IMG/VR virus record: IMGVR_UViG_3300032313_001263
Span: 1 to 64,000 of that record
Reading direction: 5' to 3' (one strand)
DNA length: 64,000 nt
DNA from: a virus
Shown here: positions 11,201 to 23,000 of the stretch, one piece after another
Layout: each line of letters starts with the position of its first letter
Numbering within the stretch: the stretch's first letter is position 1
Program-made: the position numbers and the translations under genes
Notes under the pieces: generated by a model
What the model saw: the letters and a program-made list of their open reading frames with translations, nothing else
Told to the model about the DNA's origin: nothing
Databases searched by the model: none

Positions 11201-14200
11201 TTGCATTAAATGCACAAAGTATAGATACATCATCATTCTTACTAAATTCAGGTAATCAAAGATTTAGTGGTAGTTTAGTAATAACTGGTAGTTTAGATAT
11301 TACAGGTAGTATATATGTTGGCGAATTTTATACATCATCGGTCTCTCAATTGGTTGTAACTTGGGACCCTGCTACAAAGTTATTAGAAACAAGAGATGTT
11401 CAACAAGCAGCCGGTACATCTGGTACTTCTGGTACATCTGGTACTTCAGGTACGGAAGGTTCTGCTGGTACATCTGGTACAAGCGGTACATCTGGAACAT
11501 CTGGAACATCTGGAACATCTGGAATTGATGGAACTTCTGGTACAAGCGGAACTTCTGGTACATCTGGAGTTGATGGTTCTTCTGGTTCATCTGGTTCAAG
11601 TGGTTCTTCTGGTACATCTGGTACAAGCGGTTCTTCTGGTACATCTGGTACAAGCGGTTCTTCTGGTTCTTCTGGTTCGTCTGGTTCAACTGGAACTGAT
11701 GGAACATCTGGAACGTCTGGAACATCTGGTACATCTGGAACAAGCGGTACTTCTGGTACATCTGGAACAAGCGGAAGTGGTGGTACATCTGGAACAAGTG
11801 GAAGTAGCGGTAGTACGGGTAGTGCTGGAACATCTGGTACTTCTGGAACATCTGGTACATCTGGTACAAGTGGTAGTTCTGGTAGTGGTGGAACATCTGG
11901 TACAAGCGGAACAAACGGAACTGCTGGTAGTGGTGGAACTTCGGGTACATCTGGTTCATCGGGAACTACTGGTTCAAGTGGAACATCTGGAACATCTGGA
12001 GTTGATGGTACATCTGGAACATCTGGAACATCTGGAACATCGGGTTCATCTGGTTCAGCTGGTAGTGGTGGTTCAGCTGGTTCATCTGGATTAGATGGAA
12101 CATCTGGAACAAGCGGTATTGATGGAACTTCTGGAACATCTGGTACTTCTGGAACATCGGGAACTTCTGGTTCATCTGGTACAGCTGGTTTAGCTGGTTC
12201 ATCTGGAACATCTGGGACATCTGGTACGTCTGGTACAAGCGGTAGTAGTGGTTCAACGGGTTCAAGTGGTACAACCGGTTCATCTGGTACATCTGGAACT
12301 TCTGGAACTTCTGGTACATCGGGTAGTAATGGAACTTCTGGTTCAAGTGGAACTTCTGGAACTTCTGGAACATCCGGTACTTCTGGAACAAGTGGTACTT
12401 CTGGTACTTCTGGTTCGGATGGTACTTCTGGAACTTCTGGTTCAAGTGGAAGTAGTGGTACGACTGGTTCGGATGGAACTTCTGGAACAAGCGGTACATC
12501 TGGTACATCTGGAACGGATGGAACTTCTGGTACAAGCGGTACATCTGGTTCTTCTGGTACAAGTGGTGTAGGAACGGATGGAACTTCTGGTACAAGCGGT
12601 ACATCGGGTACGTCTGGTACTAACGGCACATCTGGTACATCTGGTTCTTCTGGTACGGATGGCTCTGAAGGTACTTCTGGTACAAGCGGTACTTCTGGTA
12701 CAAGCGGTACTTCTGGTAGTGATGGAACATCTGGAACAAGTGGAACATCTGGAACTTCTGGTACAAGTGGTGTAGGAACTGATGGAACAAGCGGAACATC
12801 TGGAACTTCTGGAACAAGCGGTAGTGATGGAACTTCTGGTACATCTGGATTGGATGGTACAAATGGTAGTGATGGAACTTCAGGAACTTCTGGTTCATCT
12901 GGAACATCAGCTGAAGGTTCGTCTGGTACAAGCGGTACATCTGGGACAAGTGGAAGTGATGGTACTTCTGGGACAAGTGGAAGTAGTGGAACTTCTGGAA
13001 CAAGCGGAGTTGGTACTGATGGAACTTCTGGAACAAGTGGTACAAGCGGTACATCTGGAACAAGTGGAAGTGATGGTACTTCTGGGACAAGTGGAAGTAG
13101 TGGAACTTCTGGTACATCGGGTAAAGATGGAACTTTCTTTGGTTCTTCTGGAACATCTGGTACATCGGGTGTAAGTGGTACATCGGGTGTAAGTGGTTCA
13201 TCTGGTGAGAGTGGAAGTAGTGGTGCGGCTGGTGCTAGTGGTACATCTGGTACATCAGGTAAAGATGGAACTTTCTTTGGTTCATCTGGAACAAGCGGTA
13301 CTTCTGGAACTTCTGGAACAAGTGGGGAAAGTGGAACTTCTGGAACAAGTGGGGAAAGTGGAACATCTGGTAAAGATGGAACTTTCTTTGGAAGTAGTGG
13401 TACTTCTGGTACATCGGGAACATCTGGAACCGATGGTACATCTGGTTCATCTGGAACTTCTGGAACAAGCGGTACATCAGGTAAAGATGGAACTTTCTTT
13501 GGTTCGTCTGGAACATCTGGTACATCTGGTTCAAGCGGTTCTTCTGGTTCAACTGGAACCGATGGAACATCTGGAACTTCTGGTACAAGTGGACAAGATG
13601 GGACATTCTTTGGAAGTAGTGGTACATCTGGAACATCTGGAACATCTGGTATAGATGCTACCGATGGTACATCTGGTTCATCTGGAACTTCTGGAACAAG
13701 TGGTTTAGATGGTACAAACTTTGGAACTGCTGGTACATCTGGTACTTCTGGTACATCTGGAGCTGGTACGTCTGGTACTTCTGGTACATCTGGTACAAGT
13801 GGTGTAGATGGAACTTTCTTCGGTTCTTCAGGAACAAGCGGTGAAAGTGGAACTTCTGGAACTTCTGGAGCTGGTACATCTGGAACATCTGGTTCATCTG
13901 CAACTTCTGGAACAAGTGGTTTGGATGGTACATTCTTTGGTAGTAATGGTACTTCTGGAACAAGTGGTACTTCTGGAACAAGTGGTATAGATGCTACCGA
14001 TGGTACATCTGGAACTTCTGGTTCAAGCGGAACATCTGGATTGGATGGAACATACTTTGGAAGTAGTGGAACTTCTGGAACTTCAGGAACATCTGGTTCT
14101 TCTGGTTCAACTGGAACGGATGGAACATCTGGGACATCTGGAACAAGTGGTTTAGATGGTACATATTTTGGTTCGTCTGGAACTTCTGGTCAAAGTGGTT

Positions 14201-14949
14201 CATCTGGTACATCTGGATATAGTGGAACTGATGGTGTAAATGGTACGTCTGGCACATCTGGTACATCTGGATTAGATGGTACAAACTTTGGTTCAGCTGG
14301 TACATCTGGTACTTCCGGTACGTCTGGAGCTGGTACTTCTGGTTCATCTGGGTTAAGTGGTTTCTTAACATTGACTGGAGCTACTGATAATGGTGTTATT
14401 ACATTAGATGGAATTTCACCAAATGGAAATGTTGAGAGTAATTTAACTTTTGATGGAAGTACATTGACAGTAACTGGTAAAATACAAGCAACTGGACCTG
14501 TATCAGCATCTGCATTCAATGTTTATACTGGTGGAACTCCTAATTTGACTTCACCAACATCATTAAACATAGTTGCAACTACGGGTGTTAATCTATCGAC
14601 AAGTTTAACAACAACTGGATTTACAACATCAACAACTTTTAGAGAAACATATTCTGATTTAGGTAGTGGGGCTGGTGCATCAATTGATTTATCAACTGCA
14701 AACAATTTTAAAAGAACTTTCACTGGAAATGGTTCAATATCAATCTCAAATGCACCTGCTGGAAAAGCATTTGGATTTACATTATTAACAGTAAACGCAG
14801 GGGCACATTCATTAGCTTGGAGTGGTGTAAATTGGGTAGGTGGTACACCTCCAATTCTAACTTCATCTGGTGAAGATATATTAGTATTTTACACATTCGA
14901 TGGTGGCACATCTTATTATGGATTTGTGACCGGATTAGACATGAATTAA
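5260..14949 (+). CDS. Giant collagen-like tail fibre with two cupredoxin-like domains
   Basis: A 3229-residue fibre. Residues ~60-1700 are many copies of a ~65-residue beta-type unit: ASGSVTAS(I/V)(S/A)PN-GF, then SGSTFSGS, then FSGSGAGL-(N/D)IP-SAL, plus short F-I-G-D-G-S-x-L-x-N-I-P units. Two cupredoxin-like domains are inserted at ~880-985 and ~1205-1307, with copper-type ligand patterns His922/Cys968/His971/Met974 and His1241/Cys1288/His1291/Met1294. A Gly-X-Y collagen-like tract fills ~2052-3035. It is followed by a cap module containing DNGVITLDG and a C-terminal beta domain (~3085-3229). Gly-X-Y tracts in phage fibres form trimeric rods, so a trimeric long fibre is the likely form. 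The unbroken 9.7 kb frame argues that the gene is functional. Long antisense open frames over the repeat are composition shadows. Confidence 0.85.
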   Translation: MAISNLLSGRVRLKGPKNVTSDRYEFVDLSQVEPNFGVPSFSASLESNPAILVTDSDGNRGFAQKIVLSEITSSFKGIGDLSGSFSGSFIGKFSGDGSQLTNVPAVVAPRIASGSATASISPNLGLQINVDTTIAGNLYVSKSIYAESLIVTYISSSIIYSSGSNIFGDNSSDNQQLTGSVGIRDVLTVNSATGSFSGSFIGSANLTGSFTGSFSGSFSGDGSGLVNIPALTSTLIGSGSTTASIAPNTGLVVNTFSTFQFPVSASMFTGSGRGLFDIPESSLAFQINRIASGSVTASIAPNTGLFVNTTVSASAFTGSGEGLFNIPLSAFSAEVYRIASGSVTASVSPNRGFLVESIASGSTFSGSIVVSGSITIPTGSGFFSGSGAGLSNIPRSALTPDALLTTQLATGSITASVTPETGFLVISIESGSTFSGSVTTVGNITIPTGSGFFSGSGKGLSEIPRSALTEDALISTEIKSGSVTASVAPNTGFVVNSAQSGSTFIGNIVVSGSVSASFFIGDGSQLLNIPALTATLISSGSVTASVSPNTGFVVTSLESGSRFIGNVVVSGSVSSSFFIGDGSQLFNIPALTATLIASGSITASVSPNKGFLVTSIQSGSSFSGSLFVSGNIVIPTGSGTFSGSGAGLFDIPESALSFKINRIASGSATASISPDRGFSVNTFANFEFPVSASMFTGSGAGLFDLPLSALSQEVFRIASGSVTASALPDRGFVVESVQRGTKISGSVDVSGSVTINSSSFFIGDGRFLSNITLANLAIDSTKIFSGSATASISPVEGFNVNVPAFFTNTISASIFSGSGKGLFDIPQSALATEAYRVASGSVTASANPLTGFGINAITTISGSLIVSSSGWELPTSSLNTVFNVVNNGSGEYFFSGAASGSNPTLVLYQGVPYIFNIAASGHPFWIKTTKTTTSLNEYSVGVVGNGAANATITFTPPTGSPSILYYNCEFHGSMAGTILIKEKYQIEPTIKFIGDTIVSGNLYVPTSSFFVGDGRYLSNITLANLAIDSTKIFSGSATASISPVEGFVVNTFSTFQLPVSASMFTGSGRGLFDIPQSALASEVFRIVSGSVTASVAPDTGFLVNSIASGSTFSGSISVSGSITIPIGGGFFSGSGAGLTNIPRSALTEDALLSNLIASGSATASISPNKGLVVNTFTTISGSFVVSSSARPTPLDELPNTFNVINDGAGAYWFSGAASGSNVNLTVVKGKSYIFNIEAIGHPFWINTASAVGNSNGYNAYATNNGASTGTPITLNVPLDAPNTLYYNCQNHLAMGGTINVVDAIYIPSEIKLVGDTRVIGVVTASVFSGSGAGLFDIPRSALTPDALVATLIASGSVTASVDPAYGFKVISRDYSGSQSHNYGIILSGSTIVSGSVNAFTFIGDGSQLQNVVAAASPKIASGSVTASVAPDTGFLVTSIVSGSTFSGSVVVSGSVRAITYFGDGSQLTGVIAERSGDTPRIASGSVTASISPNLGLLSNAPLTIQRNTNFSSSLVVSGSTLLSGSISASLYIGDGGGLFNIPAEALTNLQLDKIQSGSGIAVIDPQKLNVNVTVTASFFAGDGGGLFNIPAEALQDLQLDRIQSGSVNAIISPNKGLQVNTDVSITGSLHTTGSMIVSGGNFIAKSGSTFIGDGSGLTNITIANLSFETNILKSGSFTASISPNNGFVVNTSASIYGRTYSDFITTPELTASFAFSPHWSGSFNGIYRFNGAGIIASAEYNTLRYDTARGYYIPQPETSLTETVAFSNASSVTVVHGLDIRYPMVQVYGTGSQDEMILPASILAIDNNTVQVTFSGLTSGHIVIGSGGSLINGTIQADRVIGTVLSSSHAVNANFATIAGSVLGLNTASLEALVSASANAGQFVLNSQTASMTVLSASFARTASYALFAQNASNVDTAAFVQSAQTASMLVGTASLAVSASYALTASHVLGGVLSAEGFVTNAQTASMTVFSSSFASVAQFALNAQSIDTSSFLLNSGNQRFSGSLVITGSLDITGSIYVGEFYTSSVSQLVVTWDPATKLLETRDVQQAAGTSGTSGTSGTSGTEGSAGTSGTSGTSGTSGTSGTSGIDGTSGTSGTSGTSGVDGSSGSSGSSGSSGTSGTSGSSGTSGTSGSSGSSGSSGSTGTDGTSGTSGTSGTSGTSGTSGTSGTSGSGGTSGTSGSSGSTGSAGTSGTSGTSGTSGTSGSSGSGGTSGTSGTNGTAGSGGTSGTSGSSGTTGSSGTSGTSGVDGTSGTSGTSGTSGSSGSAGSGGSAGSSGLDGTSGTSGIDGTSGTSGTSGTSGTSGSSGTAGLAGSSGTSGTSGTSGTSGSSGSTGSSGTTGSSGTSGTSGTSGTSGSNGTSGSSGTSGTSGTSGTSGTSGTSGTSGSDGTSGTSGSSGSSGTTGSDGTSGTSGTSGTSGTDGTSGTSGTSGSSGTSGVGTDGTSGTSGTSGTSGTNGTSGTSGSSGTDGSEGTSGTSGTSGTSGTSGSDGTSGTSGTSGTSGTSGVGTDGTSGTSGTSGTSGSDGTSGTSGLDGTNGSDGTSGTSGSSGTSAEGSSGTSGTSGTSGSDGTSGTSGSSGTSGTSGVGTDGTSGTSGTSGTSGTSGSDGTSGTSGSSGTSGTSGKDGTFFGSSGTSGTSGVSGTSGVSGSSGESGSSGAAGASGTSGTSGKDGTFFGSSGTSGTSGTSGTSGESGTSGTSGESGTSGKDGTFFGSSGTSGTSGTSGTDGTSGSSGTSGTSGTSGKDGTFFGSSGTSGTSGSSGSSGSTGTDGTSGTSGTSGQDGTFFGSSGTSGTSGTSGIDATDGTSGSSGTSGTSGLDGTNFGTAGTSGTSGTSGAGTSGTSGTSGTSGVDGTFFGSSGTSGESGTSGTSGAGTSGTSGSSATSGTSGLDGTFFGSNGTSGTSGTSGTSGIDATDGTSGTSGSSGTSGLDGTYFGSSGTSGTSGTSGSSGSTGTDGTSGTSGTSGLDGTYFGSSGTSGQSGSSGTSGYSGTDGVNGTSGTSGTSGLDGTNFGSAGTSGTSGTSGAGTSGSSGLSGFLTLTGATDNGVITLDGISPNGNVESNLTFDGSTLTVTGKIQATGPVSASAFNVYTGGTPNLTSPTSLNIVATTGVNLSTSLTTTGFTTSTTFRETYSDLGSGAGASIDLSTANNFKRTFTGNGSISISNAPAGKAFGFTLLTVNAGAHSLAWSGVNWVGGTPPILTSSGEDILVFYTFDGGTSYYGFVTGLDMN
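11412..14363 (+). repeat. Collagen-like Gly-X-Y coding repeat, ~2.95 kb
   Basis: Tandem GGTACATCTGGTACTTCTGGA-like 9-18 nt units encode about 328 Gly-X-Y triplets, mostly G-T-S, G-S-S and G-V/T-D. In the second half [14 protein letters not shown]-like blocks recur every ~40-50 residues and break the monotony. Synonymous codons alternate between copies (tct/agc/agt, aca/act), which would lower recombination between copies. No Pro-rich Y position is seen. Confidence 0.9.
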
Positions 14950-14954
14950 GAGTT

Positions 14955-15857
14955 ATGGGAATATTTAGAAGATTAACATCATCAGGGGCTGGAAGTGAAT
15001 TGTTTCCATTTAAGGTTACAATAACAACTACAACTGCTAACAGAGCATTTAGATTACCTATTTTTGATTACGAAGGATTGACTCCTAGTATTGTTGTGGA
15101 TTGGGGAGATAGTAGTAGTGATGTCATAACTTCATCTTCGGATGCAGCATTAACGCATAATTATGTATCCATAGGTTCATATACAATAAGTATAAGTGGG
15201 TTTATGCCCGCATTTACTGTAAATAATAGTGTATCTAATCGTAGTTTATACACTGCTATTGTACAATTTGGTATAAATGGATTAAGAAGATTAAACTTTC
15301 AAGGATGTAATCTTTTAACATCAATTCCATCATCCGCATCTTTATCGGCAGTTGGTGGGTATGATGGTTTGGATGAAATAATTGATTGGACGGCATTCAT
15401 GTCAAGAACTGGATTAACAACAATCCCATCGGATATGTTTAATTATTCTCCAAATTCACAATTAATCAATTCAGCATTTTCATTTACACCAATAACTTCA
15501 GTTCCTTCTGGTTTGTTTAATAACATACCATTGGCAGTTGATTTTACATCTACATTTTATGGATGTACATCATTAACAACTGTACCTTTGACTTTATTTG
15601 ATTTATGTCCTGATGTGGTAAACTTTTCGCAAACATTTAGACAATGTGCGGCAATAACATCTGGTGTAATTCAATTTACCTTTAATACTTCGGTTTCAAC
15701 TTTTCAAAATGTGTATTATATGGCATCTACAACAAATAGTATTAGTGGAACTGCTCCTACAATTTGGTTAAGAACACCAACACCATATGGAGTAGGTGCA
15801 TTTAGGAATTGTAGTGGATTAACTAACTTTGCATCAATACCTTCAACTTTCAAATAA
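14955..15857 (+). CDS. Fibre-tip adhesin-like protein: PKD-like domain plus BspA-type leucine-rich repeats
   Basis: A 300-residue protein starting 5 nt after the giant fibre stop. Residues ~20-85 have a PKD-like pattern: VDWGDSSSD, then THNYVSIGSYTISISG. From ~100 the sequence turns to BspA-like leucine-rich repeats with motifs such as LTSIPSS, LTTIPSDMF, ITSVPSGLF, CTSLTTVPLTLF and a closing NCSGLTNFASIPSTF. Such modules occur in surface-binding proteins of Bacteroidetes and in tail fibres. Its place between a giant fibre and a probable tail-assembly chaperone suggests a receptor-binding tip or distal fibre component. There is no signal peptide or membrane segment. The binding target cannot be read from sequence. 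Confidence 0.65.
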   Translation: MGIFRRLTSSGAGSELFPFKVTITTTTANRAFRLPIFDYEGLTPSIVVDWGDSSSDVITSSSDAALTHNYVSIGSYTISISGFMPAFTVNNSVSNRSLYTAIVQFGINGLRRLNFQGCNLLTSIPSSASLSAVGGYDGLDEIIDWTAFMSRTGLTTIPSDMFNYSPNSQLINSAFSFTPITSVPSGLFNNIPLAVDFTSTFYGCTSLTTVPLTLFDLCPDVVNFSQTFRQCAAITSGVIQFTFNTSVSTFQNVYYMASTTNSISGTAPTIWLRTPTPYGVGAFRNCSGLTNFASIPSTFK

Positions 15858-15858
15858 T

Positions 15859-16302
15859 ATGTATTTAAGAATAATAGATAACGAAATAACATACCCATAC
15901 TCTTTGAAACAATTTAGAGTGGATAATAAGACTTATACATTTCCGTTAAACATACCAACTGAAACTTTAAGTGGTTTTGGTGTATTTGAGGTCACACAAA
16001 CCCAAAAACCAAATGATTATACAAAAAACATATCCGAAGGAACTCCAACTTTAACGGATGGTATATATTATCAAAATTGGGTTCAGATAGATGCTTCTGA
16101 TTCTGAAAAAGAATTAAGATTAGCAATAAAATGGAGTGAAATTAGAGAATTAAGAAATCAGTTATTATCAGAATGTGATTGGACACAATTAGGGGATGTT
16201 TCTGAAAGTATTAGGACTTCCTACCAATCATATAGACAAGATTTGAGAGATATTTCATCTCAATCAGACCCTTTCAGTATAGTTTGGCCGGAGAAACCAT
16301 AA
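15859..16302 (+). CDS. Putative tail fibre/tail assembly chaperone
   Basis: A 147-residue protein. The ATG at 15859 is chosen because it follows the upstream stop directly; an in-frame ATG at 15829 would overlap the adhesin. The N-terminal half (YLRIIDNEITYPYSL, FEVTQTQKPND) resembles host-specificity or assembly-chaperone N-termini. The C-terminal half has the phage tail-assembly chaperone signature: R-x-x-R-N-x-L-L-x-x-C-D-W-T-Q-L, then Y-R-Q-D-L-R-D-I, then W-P-E-K-P at the very end. These proteins assist folding or trimerisation of the fibre encoded just upstream, here most likely the LRR adhesin or the giant fibre. The family call rests on the C-terminal motif. Confidence 0.7.
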   Translation: MYLRIIDNEITYPYSLKQFRVDNKTYTFPLNIPTETLSGFGVFEVTQTQKPNDYTKNISEGTPTLTDGIYYQNWVQIDASDSEKELRLAIKWSEIRELRNQLLSECDWTQLGDVSESIRTSYQSYRQDLRDISSQSDPFSIVWPEKP

Positions 16303-16316
16303 AAGATAGATAACTT

Positions 16317-16325
16317 ATATTTATA
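16317..16325 (+). promoter_or_regulatory. Candidate late promoter motif ATATTTATA
   Basis: The motif ends 23 nt before the ATG at 16349, in a 46 nt intergenic gap. Spacing matches the copies before 23847 and 26778. Confidence 0.5.
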
Positions 16326-16348
16326 TCTATAACATTACAAACTATTAA

Positions 16349-16678
16349 ATGAAAATACAAAGTCCTATATTTTCGGGTTCGATAATTCAATCGGCAAATG
16401 CCTACGCAAATTTAAGTGGTTCATTCACTGGGTCTTTTACTGGTTCATTTAAAGGTGAAATTGAAGTAGCTGCAGCAACTTTTGAAAATTTAGTAGTAAC
16501 AAGAACTTTAACTCTTGGAACTTTTTCAAATGATAGACAGAGAATTACTGGTTCTGTGTTTATAAGTGGTTCTGAAAGAGTACAAGGAAGTGTAAATGTA
16601 GTTGATGGAGGACAATTTCAAGTAGATGGTGTAAATGTATTAGATACCGCATTAGCTTTTGCTATTGCATTAGGATAA
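16349..16678 (+). CDS. Small fibre-related structural protein
   Basis: A 109-residue protein built from the same short beta units as the giant fibres: [17 protein letters not shown] near residue 25 and ITGSVFISGSERVQGSVNVV near residue 75. It looks like a detached fragment of a fibre shaft with its own start and stop, ending in a hydrophobic ALAFAIALG. It probably interacts with, or plugs into, the fibres by domain similarity. No enzymatic motif is seen. A separate role as a short fibre or adaptor is an inference. Confidence 0.55.
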   Translation: MKIQSPIFSGSIIQSANAYANLSGSFTGSFTGSFKGEIEVAAATFENLVVTRTLTLGTFSNDRQRITGSVFISGSERVQGSVNVVDGGQFQVDGVNVLDTALAFAIALG

Positions 16679-16684
16679 AAAAAG

Positions 16685-17017
16685 ATGGCAAACATATTTA
16701 AAAATAGTATAACTGGTTCAATAGGTTCAACGGGAGTTGGAGTGTATAGTGTACCATCAGCAACTACAACAACGGTAATTGGTGTAAATGTAGCTAATGT
16801 AGCTTCACAAAACATATCGGTAAGTGTAATGTTGAGAGATACTTCGGCAAATAAAGCAGTATTTTTAGTAAAAGATGCTTTAATTGTACAAGGTGGTTCA
16901 ACAGTATTAGTTGGTGGAGAACAAAAAGTGGTAATGGAAGCAAGTGATTTACTTTCCGTAACATCATCATTGGCTAATTCGGCAGATGTGATTGTTTCAA
17001 TATTAGAATTAACATAA
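16685..17017 (+). CDS. Small predicted structural protein, beta-sandwich-like
   Basis: A 110-residue protein beginning 6 nt after the previous stop. Most of it alternates beta-type hydrophobics (VIGVNVANVASQNISVSVML, then KAVFLVKDALIVQGGSTVLVGG) and ends ADVIVSILELT. The pattern is like small decoration or fibre-attachment proteins found beside fibres in marine T4-like phages and similar to the N-terminal ~60 residues of the product at 4321-5193. There are no cysteines, no signal peptide and no catalytic motif. It is probably a virion component transcribed with the adjacent fibre genes. Confidence 0.5.
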   Translation: MANIFKNSITGSIGSTGVGVYSVPSATTTTVIGVNVANVASQNISVSVMLRDTSANKAVFLVKDALIVQGGSTVLVGGEQKVVMEASDLLSVTSSLANSADVIVSILELT

Positions 17018-17034
17018 AATAAAAATATAATTGA

Positions 17035-20000
17035 ATGGAGTTCAACGGTAAAAGTCCTAATGGGTTAAATCAGTTAAGTGCAAGTTTAGTATCACTTTTT
17101 GTGAGTGGTGGAGCTGTAATTAATGTATCACCCCAATCGGTAAATGTTTTAACAGATATTACAGCATCTGGGGTTCAAACCTCGGAAATAAATCCATCTG
17201 TTGGTGGAACGTTATCCATTCAAGGAAATACAAAAATAACAGGTTCATTATTAGTATCATCATCAATTTCCGCATCTTCAGTAGTTGCAAATACATTAAG
17301 TGGTGATGGTAGTGGTATAACTAACATTCCAGCATCATCAATTGGTGATATTGATAGAATTAAATCAGGTTCAGTACAAACAATAATCTCACCAAACAAA
17401 GGGTTAGAAGTACAAACATCATTGACAGTAAAAGACTTTTTAGTTGTAACTGGTAGTGGTATTTTTAGAGGAGATTTGAGTGTAGCTGGTACAATTAATA
17501 CAACTGAATTAAAAGCAACTTATATATCTGCTTCAATTATTTTCGCAAGTGGAAGTAACAAATTTGGTGATAATGTAGTTGATAAGCATGAATTTACTGG
17601 AAGTGTTGGTATTAGTGGTTCAATATTTGTAACCGGAAATACAATTGCAACTGATATTACTACCGATGAGGTATTAGTACTAAACACAACCACAGGTAGA
17701 ATTGGTAGAAAGTTTGCAGCTGCATCTTCTGGTACTTCTGGAACAAGCGGTACATCTGGTACAACTGGTTCAAGCGGTACAACTGGTTCAAGCGGTACAA
17801 CTGGTTCAAGCGGAACATCTGGTACTTCTGGTACATCTGGTAGTGGAGGAACATCTGGTACATCTGGTAGTGGGGGAACATCTGGAACATCTGGGACATC
17901 GGGTACTTCTGGTACTTCTGGTTCTTCGGGAACAACTGGTTCGTCTGGTTCGTCTGGTACATCAGCAACAAGCGGCACATCTGGTACATCTGGAACAAGC
18001 GGAAGTGGTGGAACGTCTGGAACAAGCGGAAGTGGTGGTTCTTCAGGTACTTCTGGTTCAAGCGGAAGTAGTGGTTCATCGGGTACAACGGGTTCATCGG
18101 GTACAACTGGTTCATCTGGTACAACTGGTTCATCTGGTACAACAGGTTCATTTGGTACAACGGGTTCAAGTGGTATTTCTGGAACAAGTGGAACAAGTGG
18201 AACATCAGGTACATCTGGAACTTCTGGAACAAGTGGTATAACTGGAGCTGGTGGTTCATCGGGTTCATCTGGTAGTGGTGGTACATCTGGAACAAGTGGT
18301 AGTAGTGGTACAACGGGTTCATCTGGTACATCTGGTAGTGGTGGTAGTGGTGGAACATCTGGTACATCAGGTACATCTGGTTCAAGTGGTATAACTGGTG
18401 CAGGTGGAGGCGCTGGTACTGCTGGTAGTGGTGGTACATCTGGTACATCTGGAACAAGCGGTACATCTGGAACAAGAGGTACTTCTGGAACTTCTGGAAC
18501 AAGCGGAACATCTGGAACATCGGGTACGTCTGGTTCAAGTGGAACAATGGGAACTGCTGGAAGTGGTGGTACATCTGGAACATCGGGTACTTCTGGTACA
18601 AGCGGTAGTTATGGTACATCTGGAACAAGTGGTAGTAGTGGAACTTCCGGAACAAGCGGTACTTCTGGTACTTCTGGTTCGGCTGGGGCAACTGGTTCTT
18701 CTGGTTCAGCTGGTACATCGGGTACTTCTGGAACTTCTGGAGCATTATCTATAAGTGGTACAACCGATAATGGTGTAATTACTCTTAATGGTGCATCTCC
18801 AAACGTAACTGCGGAAGCTAATCTTAGATTTGATGGTACTACATTAACGGTAACTGGAAACGAAACCCTTAGTGGTAACTTAACTGTTGGTGGTACAATC
18901 AGAGCACAACAAATATTTGTACAATACATTTCCGCATCTTTAATTTACGCATCTGGTTCAAACAAATTTGGTGATGCAACAAATGATAAGCAAGAATTTA
19001 GTGGAAGTGTTGATATTAGAGATTCAATAGCAATTCCAGCATTCGCAACAAACCCTGTTGGTACAAAAGCTGGACAAATATATTACAACACAGGTGATAC
19101 AAACATATATCGATACAATGGTACAACTTGGTTAGCAGCAGCTGGTACTTCTGGTTCTGCTGGTACTTCTGGTACTTCTGGAACAAGCGGTAGTAGTGGT
19201 ACTTCTGGTACTTCTGGAACAAGCGGAACATCTGGTACTTCGGGAACTTCTGGTGTAAGTGGTTCTGCTGGAAGTAGTGGAACTTCTGGTACAAGCGGTA
19301 CATCTGGTACATCTGGTACATCGGGAACAAGCGGAACTTCTGGTACATCCGGAACAAGTGGTACTTCTGGTACAAGCGGAACTTCTGGTTCAAGCGGTAG
19401 TAGTGGTTCATCTGGTTCAAGCGGTAGTAGTGGTTCATCTGGTTCAAGCGGTAGTAGTGGTTCATCTGGAAGTAGTGGTGGAGCTGGTGTACCTGGTTCT
19501 CCTGGTACGCCGGGAGCAAGTGGTTCATCGGGTTCTTCTGGAACGTCTGGTACATCTGGAACTTCTGGTACAAGAGGAACATCTGGTACAAGCGGAACAT
19601 CTGGTACAAGCGGAACATCTGGTACATCTGGAACATCTGGTTCATCTGGAACAAGTGGAACATCTGGAACATCTGGAACATCTGGAACAAGTGGAACACG
19701 TGGAACATCTGGTTCTTCTGGTTTACTATCTTTAACCGGTACAACTAATAATGGTGTAATTACATTGGATGGAACTGCACCAAACGCAACTGTTGAGGCA
19801 AATTTAACATTTGATGGTACTATTTTAAACGTAAATGGTAGAGTTGATGCTGATAACTTCTATGATAGTACAGGTACATTCAACGTAAACTTAGGTAGTG
19901 GTAATAGTGAAGGTAGAGGTTTAGTTGCTGGATATAGTGGTGGTTCTTATGGTGGTCTTGGATATAACGTAAGGCACACTGGAACTGGTGGAACATATAT

Positions 20001-23000
20001 TTCACCATTGGGAGATACGGCAACATATTTATTATTTAGTCAAGGATTTACTTTCTTAAATGACCAAGGCACAGCTGCTGGTAGAACATCTTCATTTACT
20101 CAAATAGGTAGATTGGATAATGCAGGTACATTTACAATTCCTGGTAACTTAGTTGCAGCACAGGTAAATACTGGACAAGGTCTGACAGAAGTTCATCTAA
20201 TGAATCAAAACATTCGTACATCCGATTCTCCAACATTCAATTCAATAACACTTTCTAATAACGGAGCAAATGTTATTATGAGTGGTAATGGTGCAGCAGA
20301 GGGTATTAGAATGACGCCTACAAACTCGACTACATATCCTGTATTTCTTCGTTCTATAAATCCTGGTAGTGGTGGTGAAGCATCTCCTTGGATTTATAAA
20401 GAAACTTCCGAACCATGGGGTATTTGGCATAATAATCCAATAAATACAATTGACTTTACAAGAGCATCAACTACTGGTATTGAAAACAATGTTGGTGGTG
20501 GTACAAATACTGTAATGTTAAGATTGGATATGGCGAATGGTGATATAACAGCATATCGCAATATGTACGCTCAAGCATTCTACGATTATAGTGATAACAA
20601 TTACTTTGTAGACCCTAACGGACAATCTCGTATTAGTAGAATGAATATTAGTGCAGCACAAGTCCAAGCAACAAACAATGCAGGTGGTAGATTACGAATT
20701 TCATCATATACAACTGGAACAGGTGAGATAAGTGCGGATACTTACAATATAGTATTAGGACCTTCCGCAACAAGAAGTGGTACTGGATATTATGCTGGTA
20801 TAGCAATAAATGGTTTATTAAATTACAATGGAGCTACTTCATACGATGTTTCACCTCATATTTGGATTGGTGGACAATATAGAGATACGCCAGGTTCGGA
20901 ACGTTCTGATTTTGTTATAGCAGTTAAATCTGGTACTGGTACAACTGGTACTGGCACTGATTTACCTCAAGTTAGAGTAAGAGTAGATTATAGTGGTATA
21001 ATGACAGTTAGTGGTGATGTTAGAGCACCAATATTTTATGATTCCGATAACACAGCATATTTTACAAATCCGGCATCCGATTCAAATTTAAATACGGGTA
21101 CTTTTAATGGTAGAATGAAATACTCAAACTATTTGGTTAGTAATAACAATGGTGGTTTGATGGGTGATTACACTGTTAATGGTACAACATCAAAAGTAAT
21201 TTGGACAATTGGTGAAAGTTGGCCAATAGGTAATATGTACGGATTGGGTTATGAATACGGAAGTGGATATGACCATCACTTAGCATTAAGAAACAATGGT
21301 ACAACTTACTCTCGTTTTGGATTTGCTGGTGGAGCATTTATAGGTGGAAACTTAACATTAGGTACTGATTTATATGCATATAGATTCTACGATAGAGATA
21401 ATACTGCATATTATGCTGACCCAGCCGGAACATCAGTTTTTACATATTTAACCATTGCAAACGGAAACTCTGTTCAAGCAAATGGATATAATAACAATGG
21501 TGGGTTTGCAATGAATAACGCATCTACCTATTGGGGATTGGTATGGAATTTTGCGGCAAATGATTGGAGATTGGGGTATGGTTCAACTACTTCACAAGTT
21601 GGTTGGAACTTACGTTGGGATAATGGTAGTACGGCATTTGCACAAAACTTCCAAGCTAACATATATTACGATGCACAAAATACTGGATATTATGTAGACC
21701 CTAATTCGGGTTCAACCTCAATAAGAACCGCAGGTGATTGGAGGTCGGATTCGGGATCATGGTCTGGTGAATTTGCTGGTAAAATACAATACCATAGTAA
21801 TAACTGGTATTTTCAATATGCAGGTCAATTCTTATTTAGAAATAGTGGTGGTTCAAACGTAACTTATGGTGATACTTCAGGTAATCTATGGGCAGTTACA
21901 TCAATGCGTTCACCAATATTCTATGATGAAAATAATACTGGATATTATTTAGATGCGGCTTCTGATAGAAGTACAAATATTAACGGTTGGAATACAACTA
22001 CGCAAGCTAGAACAGGTGAAACTTTTAAATACAATTATTGGAGACCTTATATAACTGGAGATACTAACTATTGGACAGGACAAATGGGTTGGGGTACTAC
22101 GGATTTAAATACCGTAATGACATGGGGTAGTGGATTTTTTGATACATGGTCAAATCCAGCAAATCAACCATCTGGTACTTCTCACTGGGTAGGTGTTCAA
22201 ACATATCACTATGTAAATGGATACAATAGTGGATATGGATGGCAATTGGCTGGTGGTCCAATATCAAATTTAAGGTTTAGAAACTCTTGGTCAAGTAATA
22301 GTGGTTGGTGTACTGTTGCAATGCATGACCGTAACGATGGTAGTGGTGGTGGTTTATACGCAGGTGCATATTATGATGCAAATGATAGTGGATATTATTT
22401 AGACCCTAATAGTACTTCAAATTCTGCATTGAGAATCAGAGGTGGTGCATTACATGGACCTAACCCTTCTTGGGGAGCATATATGTACGTTGGTTCAAAT
22501 GGTAGACCTGGTGGTGAGGGTTCTGTTGTAGTAACAAATGGTAACTTACACTTAGATTGCCAAAACGGATATGAAACTTATATTAACCACTATTCTGGTA
22601 ATAGAACGTATCTATATGAAATAAGAACAAACTTTATTTACGATAGAGATAATACGGGATACTATTTAGACCCTAATGGTACATCATATCAAAACGTTGT
22701 GTATGGGGCTATATTCTATGACCACGATAGTACTTGGTATGGTGATTTCAATAGTAACTCTAGAATGAACTCGGGTGATTTCTATTTTGTTGGATTTGGT
22801 CATATGTATCGATTGGGTACACAAAATTCGTGGAATGCATACGAAGGATTTGGTGTTTCAAACTCTGATAATGGGCAAAACGCAACATTTGAAGTAAACG
22901 TTTATGGTAATGGTGGTGACTGGAATTCTTGTGGTATGAATTCCAACGCTCGTAAATATGAGTGGTATTGCGGATACACCAAAATGATGGACTTGGATGA

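Noticed and set aside
11400-12629. Long antisense open frames over the collagen-like tracts (also at 17520-18745 and 19016-19744)
   Set aside because: They encode P-D-V-P-E-V or Y-Q-M-F-type repeats that are direct complements of the Gly-X-Y coding repeat; no start context, promoter or independent composition supports them.
11412-14363. CRISPR-like array in the repetitive DNA
   Set aside because: The repeats are coding Gly-X-Y units without regular unique spacers, and the frame is open throughout.
15829-15858. Longer start for the tail-assembly chaperone
   Set aside because: It would overlap the C-terminal codons of the adhesin; ATG 15859 directly after its stop is the better fit and begins with the family-like YLRIIDNE.
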